From positions 1 through 64,000 of the forward strand of contig NZ_KB899918.1 in the NCBI RefSeq assembly GCF_000378465.1: a DNA stretch of 64,000 bases, read 5' to 3'. The notes below the pieces were generated by a model. The model made no database searches. It was given only the letters and a program-made list of their open reading frames with translations, and was not told where the DNA came from. The position numbers and the translations under genes are program-made. Position 1 is the stretch's first letter. Each line of letters opens with the position of its first letter. Positions 9,485 through 18,052 of the stretch are shown one piece after another. The DNA comes from Elioraea tepidiphila DSM 17972 (GTDB lineage Bacteria > Pseudomonadota > Alphaproteobacteria > Acetobacterales > Acetobacteraceae).

Positions 9485-10312
9485 ATGGACAGCAACATTG
9501 CTCCGTCACAACCCTCGGTGCCGACAGTGGTATCGCCGCCCATGCTTCAGAACGAGCCGCCCGCGATCGCGGCGCGCACGGTGAACGTCTTCTACGGCGA
9601 GAAACACGCCCTCAAGGATGTAACGATCGACATCTATCGTCGGCAGGTTACGGCATTCATCGGCCCTTCGGGCTGCGGCAAGAGTACGTTCCTGCGGTGC
9701 TTCAACCGCATGAACGACATCATCGAGACTTGCCGGGTCACGGGACGAATCACGCTCGATGGCGGGGACATCTATGATCCGCGGCTTGACGTTGTTCAGC
9801 TCCGCGCGCGCGTCGGCATGGTGTTCCAGAAGCCCAATCCGTTTCCGAAATCGATCTACGACAACATCGCCTATGGCCCGCGCATTCACGGGCTGACGAC
9901 GTCGAGGAAAGAACTCGACAACGTTGTCGAGCAGAGCCTTCGCCGCGCGGCGCTCTGGGATGAGGTGAAGGATCGTCTCTCCGAGCCCGGAACCGCGCTC
10001 TCGGGCGGCCAGCAGCAGCGGCTCTGCATCGCGCGCGCAATCGCGGTCTCGCCGGATGTCATCTTGATGGACGAGCCATGCTCCGCGCTCGACCCGATCG
10101 CGACCGCGAAGATCGAGGAGCTGATGGATGAGCTGCGTCAGGACTATACCATCATCATCGTGACGCACTCGATGCAGCAGGCCGCCCGTGTTTCGCAGCG
10201 AACTGCGTTCTTCCATCTCGGCGAACTGGTCGAGGTCGGTCCCACCGAGGAGATCTTCACTCGGCCTCAGGATAAGCGGACGCAGGACTACATCACGGGT
10301 CGCTTCGGCTGA
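9485..10312 (+). CDS. pstB: Phosphate ABC transporter ATP-binding protein PstB
   Basis: The 275-residue ATPase has Walker [10 protein letters not shown], a PstB-typical '[23 protein letters not shown]' region, the signature LSGGQQQRL and Walker [13 protein letters not shown]. It powers phosphate import through PstC/PstA and takes part in PhoR signalling. The ATG at 9485 is two bases after the pstA stop. Residues 1-30 form a proline-rich extension seen in many PstB proteins. Confidence 0.96.
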   Translation: MDSNIAPSQPSVPTVVSPPMLQNEPPAIAARTVNVFYGEKHALKDVTIDIYRRQVTAFIGPSGCGKSTFLRCFNRMNDIIETCRVTGRITLDGGDIYDPRLDVVQLRARVGMVFQKPNPFPKSIYDNIAYGPRIHGLTTSRKELDNVVEQSLRRAALWDEVKDRLSEPGTALSGGQQQRLCIARAIAVSPDVILMDEPCSALDPIATAKIEELMDELRQDYTIIIVTHSMQQAARVSQRTAFFHLGELVEVGPTEEIFTRPQDKRTQDYITGRFG

Positions 10313-10329
10313 TCGGGCAGAGAGGGGCT

Positions 10330-11046
10330 ATGCCGGACCATACCGTCAAGGCTTACGACGAGCAGCTGAGCCGGCTGCGGGATACGCTCATGCGCATCGG
10401 CGGCAACGTCGAGACCGCACTCGCCGAGGCAGTCAGCGCGTTGGGACGGCGCGACGCCGCGGCCGCCGCGGCGATCGTGCAGCGCGACGTCGAGGTGGAT
10501 GCGCTCTACCGCTCGGTCGAGGATCAGGCGGTACGACTGCTGGCGCTGCGTCAGCCGATGGCTAACGATCTCCGGCTGATCGTCGGTGCGATCCGCATGG
10601 GTCTCGATCTGGAACGGATCGGCGACTACGCGTCGAACATCGCGAAACGGGCGATCGTGCTCAGCCAGCTGCCGCCGGTGGTCAGCGTCGGGCCGATCCA
10701 GCGCATGAGCCGGCTGGTCCAGGAGATGCTAAAGGACACGCTCGACGCCTTCGCCTCGTACGACGCGGCGAAGGCGAAGGATGTCTGGCAGCGCGACGAG
10801 CAGGTTGATGAGGCCTACAACGCGGTATTCCGCAATCTTTTGACGTACATGATGGAGGATCCGCGCAACATCACCCCCTGCGCGCATCTTCTGTTCGTCG
10901 CAAAGAACATCGAACGCATCGGCGACCATGCGACGAATGTCGCCGAGACGATCCGCTTCATCGTGCTTGGCGAGGAAGCGGAGGGTGAGCGGCCCAAGAG
11001 CGATGACTCGCCTTTCGCGATCGTCGAGCCGCCGGCGGGCGGCTGA
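10330..11046 (+). CDS. phoU: Phosphate signalling protein PhoU
   Basis: PhoU is a cytoplasmic all-helical protein that links the Pst transporter to PhoR and represses the Pho regulon in high phosphate. The 238-residue protein has the expected two three-helix repeats. Each carries a metal-binding E/D-rich motif: 'DLERIGDYASNIAKRA' near residue 98 and 'NIERIGDHATNVAETI' near residue 200. It lies 17 bases after pstB with a GAGAGG ribosome site. Confidence 0.95.
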   Translation: MPDHTVKAYDEQLSRLRDTLMRIGGNVETALAEAVSALGRRDAAAAAAIVQRDVEVDALYRSVEDQAVRLLALRQPMANDLRLIVGAIRMGLDLERIGDYASNIAKRAIVLSQLPPVVSVGPIQRMSRLVQEMLKDTLDAFASYDAAKAKDVWQRDEQVDEAYNAVFRNLLTYMMEDPRNITPCAHLLFVAKNIERIGDHATNVAETIRFIVLGEEAEGERPKSDDSPFAIVEPPAGG

Positions 11047-11065
11047 ATCGGCGAGGACCAGGAAG

Positions 11066-11785
11066 ATGCCCGAAGGGATGTCCAGCATGCTGAAGCCCCT
11101 GATTCTCATCGTCGAGGACGAGGCGCCGCTGGTCACCATGCTGCGCTACAATCTTGAAAAACAGGGCTTCCGTGTCGACGAGGCAGCCGATGGACAGGAG
11201 GCGATCACCAAGATCGCAGAGGCCAAGCCGGATCTCGTGCTCCTCGACTGGATGCTGCCCGCCATGTCCGGCATCGAGGTGTGCCGTCAGATCCGCCGCC
11301 GACCGGGCACTCGCGACCTCCCAGTCATCATGGTGACCGCCCGCGCCGAGGAAGCCGACAGCGTGCGTGGTCTGAACACGGGGGCGGACGATTACATCAC
11401 CAAGCCGTTCTCGATCGATCTGCTGCTCGCGCGTATCCGCGCCCTGCTGCGGCGCTCCGGAACCCCGCCGGCGAAGGGCACGCTGAAGTATCACGACATC
11501 ACGATGGATCTCGCCGCGCACCGTGTCGTCCGCAACGGCCGGAACGTGCATCTCGGGCCGACCGAGTTCCGTCTTCTGGAGTTCTTCATGCAGCATCCGG
11601 GGCGAGTATTCTCGCGCGAGGAGCTGCTGGATGCCGTCTGGGGTCCCGACATCCATGTCGAGCCTCGTACCGTGGACGTGCATATCCGCCGGCTGCGCAA
11701 GAGCCTCAACGCGCCCGACGAGGTGGATGTCGTGCGGACCGTGCGTGCGGCGGGTTACGCCCTGGACGTCGACAGCACGCTCTGA
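11066..11785 (+). CDS. phoB: Phosphate regulon response regulator PhoB
   Basis: An OmpR/PhoB-class regulator: receiver domain (about 10-125) with the acidic pair, phospho-acceptor D61 (LVLLDWMLP) and switch lysine in 'DDYITKPFS', then a C-terminal winged helix ('EFRLLEFFMQHPGRVFSREELLDAVWG', 'VDVHIRRLRK'). It activates pst and other Pho genes. ATGs at 11066, 11078 and 11087 are all possible; the GAAGGG at 11072-11077 is best placed for 11087. No phoR sensor gene is in the window. Confidence 0.94.
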   Translation: MPEGMSSMLKPLILIVEDEAPLVTMLRYNLEKQGFRVDEAADGQEAITKIAEAKPDLVLLDWMLPAMSGIEVCRQIRRRPGTRDLPVIMVTARAEEADSVRGLNTGADDYITKPFSIDLLLARIRALLRRSGTPPAKGTLKYHDITMDLAAHRVVRNGRNVHLGPTEFRLLEFFMQHPGRVFSREELLDAVWGPDIHVEPRTVDVHIRRLRKSLNAPDEVDVVRTVRAAGYALDVDSTL

Positions 11786-11791
11786 ACCACG

Positions 11792-12805
11792 TCAGCCCGC
11801 AATCGCGCGGAGTTCCGCAAGCAGTGCGGCCGGGTAGGGTATCCCGTCCCTGCGCTGTCGCGCACGGATCGCAAGCCGCCGGTCGCCCGGGAGCCGCACG
11901 CCCGGCTCGGCCAGCATCCGCGCGGTGATCGCAGCGACCCGGTCGGCGACTGCCTGCGCATCCGCTCCCACCGCCCCGGGACGGATCGCGAGGACAAGCT
12001 GGCCGATCCGCGGAGGCCCGCCCTTGTCATCGAAGAAGCTCGAGGCCTCGAAGCCCGCGTGGCTCGCCGTGAGCGCCGCAGTGAGGAGCTCCACCATCAG
12101 CACGAGGGCTGCGCCCTTCGCCCCGCCGATCGGGAGCATCGCGCCGGCGAGCGCGGACTTCGCGTCGGTGGTGGGGTTGCCCTGCGCATCCGTGGCCCAG
12201 CCTTCGGGAATCGGCTCGCCCTTCTGTGCGGCGACCATGATGCGGCCGCGCGCGACCACCGAGAGCGAAAGATCGATCACCAGCGGGTCGCGCCCCGTCA
12301 TCGGACAGGCGAAGGCGACGGGGTTGGTGCCGAACAGCGGCGTGCCGCTGCCGGCCGGAGCGATGCCGGCGGGACTGTTGGTGAAGGCGAGCGCGAAGAC
12401 GCCGGCGTCGCGCGCGAGGTCCTCGACGAACAGCCCGAGTGCGCCGGCGTGGTGGCTGTTGCGCACCCCCGCGGCGACGATGCCGTTGCGCCCGACGAGC
12501 GAAGCCGCCCAGCGTATGGCTGCAGCGATCGCCGGATAGGCGAGCCCGTCGCCCGCATCTACCGCGACCGTTGCGTCTGCCGGACGCGTCACCGACGGCA
12601 CCGCATCGCCCTTGACCTTGCCGGCGCGGATCTGCGCGGCATAGGCCGGCACGCGCGAGAGGCCGTGGCTCGCGATCCCGTCGAGATCGGCGCGGGCCAG
12701 CGCGCGGGCGGTCTCCGCCGCTGCCTCGCTCCTCGCACCAACGGCGCGCAGCGCGGCCCCGGCGAGGGCCTCGGCAGCATCGAAGGAGAGGACCTCGCTG
12801 CTCAT
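11792..12805 (-). CDS. comC: Malate/L-lactate dehydrogenase family protein, probable (R)-sulfolactate dehydrogenase
   Basis: This 337-residue NAD(P)-dependent oxidoreductase belongs to the Ldh_2 family (MDH2/ComC/YbiC), recognised by 'ADLDGIASHGLSRVPAYA', the catalytic-histidine 'VRNSHHAGALG' and 'FGTNPVAFACP'. In known sulfolactate degraders, ComC interconverts (R)-sulfolactate and sulfopyruvate, and with SlcC racemises sulfolactate. Here it is the last gene of the suyAB-containing operon and overlaps slcC by four bases, which is why I prefer ComC over a general malate or lactate dehydrogenase. The stop is seven bases from the convergent phoB stop, with no visible terminator. Confidence 0.7.
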   Translation of the reverse strand: MSSEVLSFDAAEALAGAALRAVGARSEAAAETARALARADLDGIASHGLSRVPAYAAQIRAGKVKGDAVPSVTRPADATVAVDAGDGLAYPAIAAAIRWAASLVGRNGIVAAGVRNSHHAGALGLFVEDLARDAGVFALAFTNSPAGIAPAGSGTPLFGTNPVAFACPMTGRDPLVIDLSLSVVARGRIMVAAQKGEPIPEGWATDAQGNPTTDAKSALAGAMLPIGGAKGAALVLMVELLTAALTASHAGFEASSFFDDKGGPPRIGQLVLAIRPGAVGADAQAVADRVAAITARMLAEPGVRLPGDRRLAIRARQRRDGIPYPAALLAELRAIAG

Positions 12806-13728
12806 TCCAGTCGATCCAATTCCGTCGCCACCCTTTCGGCGATCATCAGCGAGACGCGACGATTGCTCTCCTGCGTCACGCCGGCGATGTGCGGCGTGAG
12901 GAGCAGGTTCGGCACATCGGCGAAGCGCCTCGGTTCCTCGGGCGGTTCGCTCTCGAACACATCGAGCGCCGCACCACCAAGCCGCCCGCCCTTCAGTGCC
13001 GCGACAAGTGCGTCCTCGTCCACGATGCCGCCGCGAGCCGTGTTGATCAGCACCGCATCGCGACGCATCGCGGCGATCCGCTGCGCGTCGATCAGCTTGC
13101 GTGTCGTGTCGGTCAGCGGCACGTGCAGCGACACTGCGTCCGCCTCGGCGACCAGTCGGTCGAGCGGCATCGGTTCGGCGCCGTTGCGACGGATCTCGTG
13201 GTCGTTGACGAGCGGATCACAGGCAGCGATCCGCATGCCGAGTGCCTTCGCGCGCGGCACGATGCGGCGTGCAATGTCGCCGAAGCCGACCAGGCCGAGT
13301 AGCCTCGCCTGAGCCTCGCGGCCGGTCAGCGCCGTGCGCGGCCACTCGCCGGCGGCGATCCGTGCGGTCGCACCATAGGCGCCGCGCAGCAGGATGAGCA
13401 CGGCCGCGATCACGTATTCCGCGACGGCATCGGCATTCGCGCCCGTGGCGGGGATCACGCGCACGCCGCGTTCGGCGCAGGCGGTGATGTCGATGTTGTC
13501 GAGCCCGACGCCGAGTCGTCCGATCACGCGCAGACGCGGCGCCGCATCGAGCAGTGCTTCGCGCACCTGGGTGCGGTTGCGTACGATCAGCGCGGGAACC
13601 GTGGCGATCGCCGCTGCGAGCCGTTCCGGCTGATCGACCAGCCTCGGATCATAGGTGACATCGAAACGCGCGCGCAGCAGCGCGACCGCGTCCTCGTCCA
13701 TGAACTCGGAGATCACGATGCGATGCAT
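12802..13728 (-). CDS. slcC: D-isomer-specific 2-hydroxyacid dehydrogenase, probable (S)-sulfolactate dehydrogenase
   Basis: The 308-residue protein has the 2-hydroxyacid dehydrogenase fold with a central Rossmann domain ('LLGLVGFGDIARRI' near 143-156). The catalytic set is complete: R232 (NTARGG), E261 (VFESEPPE) and H280 (LTPHIAG). Phosphoglycerate dehydrogenase relatives are close, but the ACT domain is absent. Beside comC and suyAB the likely role is SlcC, which oxidises (S)-sulfolactate to sulfopyruvate with NAD. It starts two bases after the flavoprotein stop and overlaps comC. Confidence 0.68.
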   Translation of the reverse strand: MHRIVISEFMDEDAVALLRARFDVTYDPRLVDQPERLAAAIATVPALIVRNRTQVREALLDAAPRLRVIGRLGVGLDNIDITACAERGVRVIPATGANADAVAEYVIAAVLILLRGAYGATARIAAGEWPRTALTGREAQARLLGLVGFGDIARRIVPRAKALGMRIAACDPLVNDHEIRRNGAEPMPLDRLVAEADAVSLHVPLTDTTRKLIDAQRIAAMRRDAVLINTARGGIVDEDALVAALKGGRLGGAALDVFESEPPEEPRRFADVPNLLLTPHIAGVTQESNRRVSLMIAERVATELDRLE

Positions 13729-13730
13729 GC

Positions 13731-15470
13731 TCAGGCCGCCTGGTCGTGCAGCAGGGTGCGCCCCGGAGCGACGATGTCGAAGCTGACCGGACGGGTCGTG
13801 ACGGTCAGGCCACGCTCGGCGAGACGGACGACCGTGTAGCGGCTGGTGGCGAGGTCACCGGTCTCGGGGAAATCTTCACGCCAATGCGCACCACGGCTGT
13901 CGGTACGCGCGATTGCGGCGGCGGCGATCGCGCGGCTGACGAGCACGAGGTTCTCCAGGTTCAGCCGGTCCTGCCAGGTGAGGTTGTAGCGGCGGTCGCC
14001 ATCCGGCACCCCGCACGCATCTACCTCCTCCGCCAAGGCATTGAGCGCCTCGATGCCTCGCGTAAGCCCGGTCGCGTCGCGAAGGATGCCGACATCCTGC
14101 CACATCACGTCGAGCAGGCGTTGCCGCAGGCCGGAGAGATCGCCAGGAGGGCGAGCGAGCGGCGAGAGCGCCGCATCGATCGCAGCTTGAACCACGGCAA
14201 GATCGGGCGGCGCGAACACCCCGTGCTGCGGCACCCAGGCGGCCATCGCGTCCCCGGCGATGCCGCCGAACACGGTGGAGTTCGCGACCCCGTTGCCGCC
14301 CAAGCGGTTCGCACCATGCACGCCCCCGGTATCCTCTCCCGCCGCGAAGAGGCCCGGCAGCTCCGTCGTGCAGTCGGCCTCGAACGCGACGCCGCCCATC
14401 ATGTAGTGCGCCGTCGGGATCACCGGCACGCGGCCCGCGGCGAGGTCGAAGCCGCAATCGGCGCAGCGCTCCACCATGCCCTTGAACTGCTTGCGGACAT
14501 TCTCCGGACCGAGATGACCCATCGTGATCCATACGCCGCCCTCGGGTGTCGCACGTCCCCTACGGATCACGTCCATGATCGCGCGGCTGACAAGGTCACG
14601 CGTCGCCCGTTCCGCCTTCGGGTCGTACTCCAGCATGAAGCGCTGCCCCGCGCCGTCCAGCAGATGGCCGCCGGCGCCGCGCAGCCCTTCCTCGATCACG
14701 GTGCCGCTCATCCGTGTGCCTTCGCCGGCGAGCAGCCCGGTGGGGTGGAACTGCACCATCTCCATGTCGCGCAAGGGCAGCCCCGCGCGCAGCGCCATCG
14801 CGAGCCCGTCGCACGACTTGTCGCCCGAAGGGGTGTGGTAGCGGTACATGGTCGGACCGCCGCCGGTGGCGAGCAGCACGGCTCTTGCCTGGACGAAACG
14901 GAACGTGCCCTCGCGCATGTCGAGCAGCAGCACACCGGAAAGGCGGGCTCCATCCGCCGAGGGGACCAGCGTGATCGCGCGGTGATCCTCCATCCGCCGC
15001 ACATCGCGCGCGAGCACCTGCTCGGAGAGGCGGTTGATGATCTCGATGCCGGTCAGGTCGCCCTTGTGCACGGTGCGGTCGAAGGTCTGTCCGGCGAACG
15101 CCTTCTGATGGATCGTGCCGTCCGGGTTGCGGTCGAAGAAGCAGCCGATCTCGTTCTCCAGTTCGCGGATACGCTGAGGCGCAGTCGCGCAGAGGATCCA
15201 CGCGAGGTCCTGGCGGTTGATCCACTTGCCACCTTCGATCGTGTCCATGAAGTGCCGCTCAACCGAGTCCTCGGGCGCAAGGGCGACGTTGTAGCCGCCC
15301 TGCACCATCCGCGTGCAGCCGCATTTGCCGAGCAGGCCCTTCACCGCGATGGTGACATCGAGCTCCGGGTTCGCGCGCTTGGCGTGCAGCGCGGCGAACA
15401 GCCCGGCCCCGCCGGCGCCGAGGATCAGGATGTCGGTGCGGAGCGTCTCGATGCCGCGCGAACCTGCCAC
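13731..15470 (-). CDS. Succinate dehydrogenase/fumarate reductase-type flavoprotein, unusual active site
   Basis: A flavoprotein of the SdhA/FrdA/NadB superfamily, about 579 residues. Numbering from an in-frame ATG 14 codons upstream: FAD-binding GAGGAG (32-37), QFHPTG with H256, E275, R310, AHYMMGG with H369, and ANRLGG with R403, corresponding to SdhA His242, Glu255, Arg286, His354 and Arg399. Two positions differ. The FAD-linking His of the RSHT motif is C66 (C-G-C-T), so FAD is probably not covalently bound. The residue before the conserved Glu is E274 instead of Thr. I chose GTG at 15470 because it follows the upstream stop by four bases with GGAG seven bases ahead. A role as 3-sulfopropionate dehydrogenase is inferred from context. 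Confidence 0.8.
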   Translation of the reverse strand: MAGSRGIETLRTDILILGAGGAGLFAALHAKRANPELDVTIAVKGLLGKCGCTRMVQGGYNVALAPEDSVERHFMDTIEGGKWINRQDLAWILCATAPQRIRELENEIGCFFDRNPDGTIHQKAFAGQTFDRTVHKGDLTGIEIINRLSEQVLARDVRRMEDHRAITLVPSADGARLSGVLLLDMREGTFRFVQARAVLLATGGGPTMYRYHTPSGDKSCDGLAMALRAGLPLRDMEMVQFHPTGLLAGEGTRMSGTVIEEGLRGAGGHLLDGAGQRFMLEYDPKAERATRDLVSRAIMDVIRRGRATPEGGVWITMGHLGPENVRKQFKGMVERCADCGFDLAAGRVPVIPTAHYMMGGVAFEADCTTELPGLFAAGEDTGGVHGANRLGGNGVANSTVFGGIAGDAMAAWVPQHGVFAPPDLAVVQAAIDAALSPLARPPGDLSGLRQRLLDVMWQDVGILRDATGLTRGIEALNALAEEVDACGVPDGDRRYNLTWQDRLNLENLVLVSRAIAAAAIARTDSRGAHWREDFPETGDLATSRYTVVRLAERGLTVTTRPVSFDIVAPGRTLLHDQAA

Positions 15471-15474
15471 GGTG

Positions 15475-16086
15475 CTACTCCGAAGCGCCGAGTGCGGCGA
15501 GGGCTGCCGCACGGCGGTCGGCCACGCGCTCGCCCACCGAGGCGTAGAGGCTGCCGCCGTGGCTGTCCATCGCGACGAGCAGCGGACCGAAGCCCTTGAC
15601 GCGGAACTTCCACAGGCTCTCGGGATTCAGATCGTCGAGATCGACATCGGTGATCTCGGTGATCCAGGTGGTCTCCAGCGCCGCAGCACCGCCCACCACC
15701 GCCAGATAAGCGCAGCCGTACCGCTTGAACGCCGCCGCCGAGGCTGGGCCGAGCCCGCCCTTGCCGATGATCAGCCGCACGCCGTGATCGCGTAGCAGCG
15801 GTTCGGTGAAGCGCTCCATACGCATGCTCGTCGTCGTGCCGATGCAGAGCGGCGCGTAGCCGACCGGTGCTGCGGGCGAGGGCGGCACGCGCTTCACGTT
15901 GGGCGCCGTATGCACAACCGCGTGGCCCCTGAGATCGAGCCGCACATTGCGGCCCTGGTCAAACATCGCGATCTGTGTGGCGTCGCGGATACCGAACAGC
16001 CAGTCCTCGAGCGTGACGGTGTCGCCGACGCGCAGTGCGCGCACGGTGGCTTCGTCGCAGGGCATGTGAACCAGGTGATGCGTCAT
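15475..16086 (-). CDS. Class I fumarase/L-tartrate dehydratase-type hydratase, beta subunit
   Basis: This 203-residue protein is the C-terminal (beta) half of two-subunit class I Fe-S fumarases (FumA C-domain, TtdB). The swivelling-domain motifs are recognisable: an N-terminal 'VRALRVGDTVTLEDWLFGIRDATQ' and 'LIIGKGGLG'. The usual GPTT-S-x-RM substrate loop reads GTTTSMRM, and the upstream 'GPT' segment is replaced by 'TAPNVKR'. It is three bases after the alpha subunit gene. By position the partner hydrates the product of the flavoprotein. True fumarase or tartrate dehydratase activity remains possible. Confidence 0.8.
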   Translation of the reverse strand: MTHHLVHMPCDEATVRALRVGDTVTLEDWLFGIRDATQIAMFDQGRNVRLDLRGHAVVHTAPNVKRVPPSPAAPVGYAPLCIGTTTSMRMERFTEPLLRDHGVRLIIGKGGLGPASAAAFKRYGCAYLAVVGGAAALETTWITEITDVDLDDLNPESLWKFRVKGFGPLLVAMDSHGGSLYASVGERVADRRAAALAALGASE

Positions 16087-16089
16087 GGC

Positions 16090-16965
16090 TCAGAACCCGA
16101 ATTCGACGCCACCCGGCGTGATCGTGGCGCGTGCACGTCGCGCCGAGTGGCACTGGATGTTGACGGCCACGGGGTTCATCGTGATGTGCGTCGCCGCGGT
16201 CTCGACGTGCACAGCAAAGGCGGTCGCGTCGCCGCCCAGGCCCTGAGGCCCGATGCCGAGCATGTTCACGGCCTCCGAGAGCTCCTTCTCCAGCTTCGCC
16301 CCTTCGGGATCGGCGCATACCGAGCCGAGCGCACGGGTCGCGGCGATCTTCGCCAGATGCATGCAGAGATCGGAGGTGCCGCCGATGCCGACGCCGACAA
16401 TGGTGGGCGGGCAGACCTTGCCGCCGGCCTCGATCACCCGATCGACCACGAAGCGCTTCACCGCGGCGATGCCGTCGGCCGGCACGAGCATCTTCAGGAA
16501 AGAGCCGTTCTCGCTGCCGGAGCCCTTGGGGATCATCTCGATCTCCACGGTCTCGGGCCGGTCGTCGAAGTCGATATGCAGCACCGGCACGCGGATGCCG
16601 CAGGAGGTGTGCTCGTTCTTCCGTGTGACCGGGTGCACGACCGAGGAGCGCAGCGGATGTTCGCGCGTCGCCCGCTCGCAGCCGCGGCGGATCGCCGCCT
16701 TCAGTCCAGCGCCGTCGAAGGTGACATCGCGGCCGATCGTGATGTTGTAGATCGGGATGCCGGTGTCCTGGCAGAGCAGGTTGTCTTCGCGCTCGGCGAC
16801 CGCGATGTTCTCCACCATCGTGGCGAGCACGCTGCGTCCGGTCGGATCGGTCTCGCTGCGTTGCAGCCGCACGAAGCCGTCCTTGATGTCGTCGGGCAGC
16901 AGCTTCAGCGCGCGGATATAGAGGAGCTTGGCGATCTCCTCGATCTCGGTGAGGTCGAGCTGCAT
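16090..16965 (-). CDS. Class I fumarase/L-tartrate dehydratase-type hydratase, alpha subunit
   Basis: The 291-residue alpha subunit carries three cysteines at the positions of the [4Fe-4S] cluster ligands: C65 in LCQDTG, C185 in KVCPPTIVGVGIGGT and C272 in NIQCHSARRA. The 'IGPQGLGGDATAFAVHVE' segment near 238-255 is also conserved. The cluster acts as the Lewis acid that adds water across a double bond. In this operon the proposed substrate is 3-sulfoacrylate, a fumarate analogue. The gene is 11 bases after the TauE-type exporter and three bases before the beta subunit. Confidence 0.85.
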   Translation of the reverse strand: MQLDLTEIEEIAKLLYIRALKLLPDDIKDGFVRLQRSETDPTGRSVLATMVENIAVAEREDNLLCQDTGIPIYNITIGRDVTFDGAGLKAAIRRGCERATREHPLRSSVVHPVTRKNEHTSCGIRVPVLHIDFDDRPETVEIEMIPKGSGSENGSFLKMLVPADGIAAVKRFVVDRVIEAGGKVCPPTIVGVGIGGTSDLCMHLAKIAATRALGSVCADPEGAKLEKELSEAVNMLGIGPQGLGGDATAFAVHVETAATHITMNPVAVNIQCHSARRARATITPGGVEFGF

Positions 16966-16976
16966 GGCGTTCTCCC

Positions 16977-17708
16977 TCAGAGCAGCAGCGCCGCGCCTGA
17001 GGCGGCGATCAGCACCGACAGCAGCCGGCGGAACTGCGCATCGTTCAGCTTGCCGTAGAGCCGGTAGCCGAGCCAGCCCCCGAGCGCCAGGGCGGGCAGG
17101 GCGGAGGCCAGCAGCACCAGGCTGGTCGCATCGACGGTCAGCCCCCCCAGCACCACCAGCGTGGCGACATGGGTGGCGAGGATGAAAGGCTGGAACACGC
17201 CGCGTGCGACATCCTTCGGCCAGCCGCGGAGCTGCGTCCAGATCGTCGTCGGCACGCCGGAGTAGCCGCCGAGCCCGCTCATCACACCGCCGAGCAGCCC
17301 GACCGCGGCATCCGCGCGTCGTCCGCCGGCGGTGATACGCGGCAGGTCACGCACAAGCAGCGCATAGGTACCGTAGGCGACCAGCAGGACGCCGAGGCCG
17401 CGCCGCAGCGCAGCGACGTCGATGCTGGTCAGCAGTGCCACGCCGAGCGGAATGCCGAGCAACCCGCCGATGAGGAACGGGGTGAGACGGGTGCGGTCGA
17501 TGCCGTGGCGCATGCGCCAGACGAGTCCGGTGTGCAACAGCGTGCCGAGCGCCACCACCAGCAGGGCCGAGCGTACGGGATCGATCGCGTGCAGCCAGAT
17601 CGCCGACGCCGTCATGGCGAAGGCGAAGCCGGCTGCACCGGCGGAGATCGCGCCGATGAAGGCGCCGAGCGAGACGATCGCGAGCGTCGCGGCGCTGACC
17701 GTGACCAT
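16977..17708 (-). CDS. TauE/SafE family membrane exporter (probable sulfite exporter)
   Basis: A 243-residue integral membrane protein with about seven to eight hydrophobic segments and the TauE/SafE repeats: 'GAFIGAISAGAAGFAFAM' at the N terminus and 'GLLGGVMSGLGGYSGVPTT' in the middle. Family members such as TauE export sulfite or sulfoacetate. A sulfite-releasing lyase is in the same operon, so sulfite export is the natural role. The ATG overlaps the upstream membrane-anchor stop by one base (TGATG); longer open frame upstream of this is shadow of the anchor gene. Confidence 0.85.
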   Translation of the reverse strand: MVTVSAATLAIVSLGAFIGAISAGAAGFAFAMTASAIWLHAIDPVRSALLVVALGTLLHTGLVWRMRHGIDRTRLTPFLIGGLLGIPLGVALLTSIDVAALRRGLGVLLVAYGTYALLVRDLPRITAGGRRADAAVGLLGGVMSGLGGYSGVPTTIWTQLRGWPKDVARGVFQPFILATHVATLVVLGGLTVDATSLVLLASALPALALGGWLGYRLYGKLNDAQFRRLLSVLIAASGAALLL

Positions 17709-18052
17709 CAGGCGGTGAGGTTCAGCAGGAACAGCAGCGTGGCGGCCACACTGATGCCGAAGCAGCCGGCGACGAACGCGCGCGTTCGGCGCTCGGGCCG
17801 GGGCAGGAACTCGACATGCAGCACGCGCAGCCCGAGTGCCAGGTGCAAGGCGAGGGCCAGCACGATCCCCGTCTCGGCGACCTTCACCAGCGGGCTGGCA
17901 GTGAGGTCGAGGAAGCGGTCGAGCGCGTCCGCGCCCGTCAGCGCGGTGCCAAGGGCGAGGAAGTGGAGCGGCAGGAACACCGCGAGCGCAAGCCCGGACA
18001 GACGATGGACGAGTGCTGCCCACCAGCCGGGATGGTTGCGGTGAGCCTGCAT
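17708..18052 (-). CDS. Succinate dehydrogenase/fumarate reductase-type membrane anchor (SdhC-like)
   Basis: A 114-residue protein with three predicted membrane helices. The first opens with 'LVHRLSGLALAVFLPLHFLALG', closely resembling the SdhC heme/quinone-site motif H-R-x-S-G-x-x-L...H. The second has 'LALHLALGLRVLHVEF'. It would anchor the flavoprotein/iron-sulfur pair and pass electrons to quinone, with histidines able to bind heme b. It overlaps both neighbours by one base (TGATG), so all membrane genes here are translationally coupled. Confidence 0.75.
   Translation of the reverse strand: MQAHRNHPGWWAALVHRLSGLALAVFLPLHFLALGTALTGADALDRFLDLTASPLVKVAETGIVLALALHLALGLRVLHVEFLPRPERRTRAFVAGCFGISVAATLLFLLNLTA

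Noticed and set aside
12059-13312. A 417-codon plus-strand open frame opposite slcC and comC
   Set aside because: No recognisable motif and strong complementarity to conserved dehydrogenase codons indicate a shadow.
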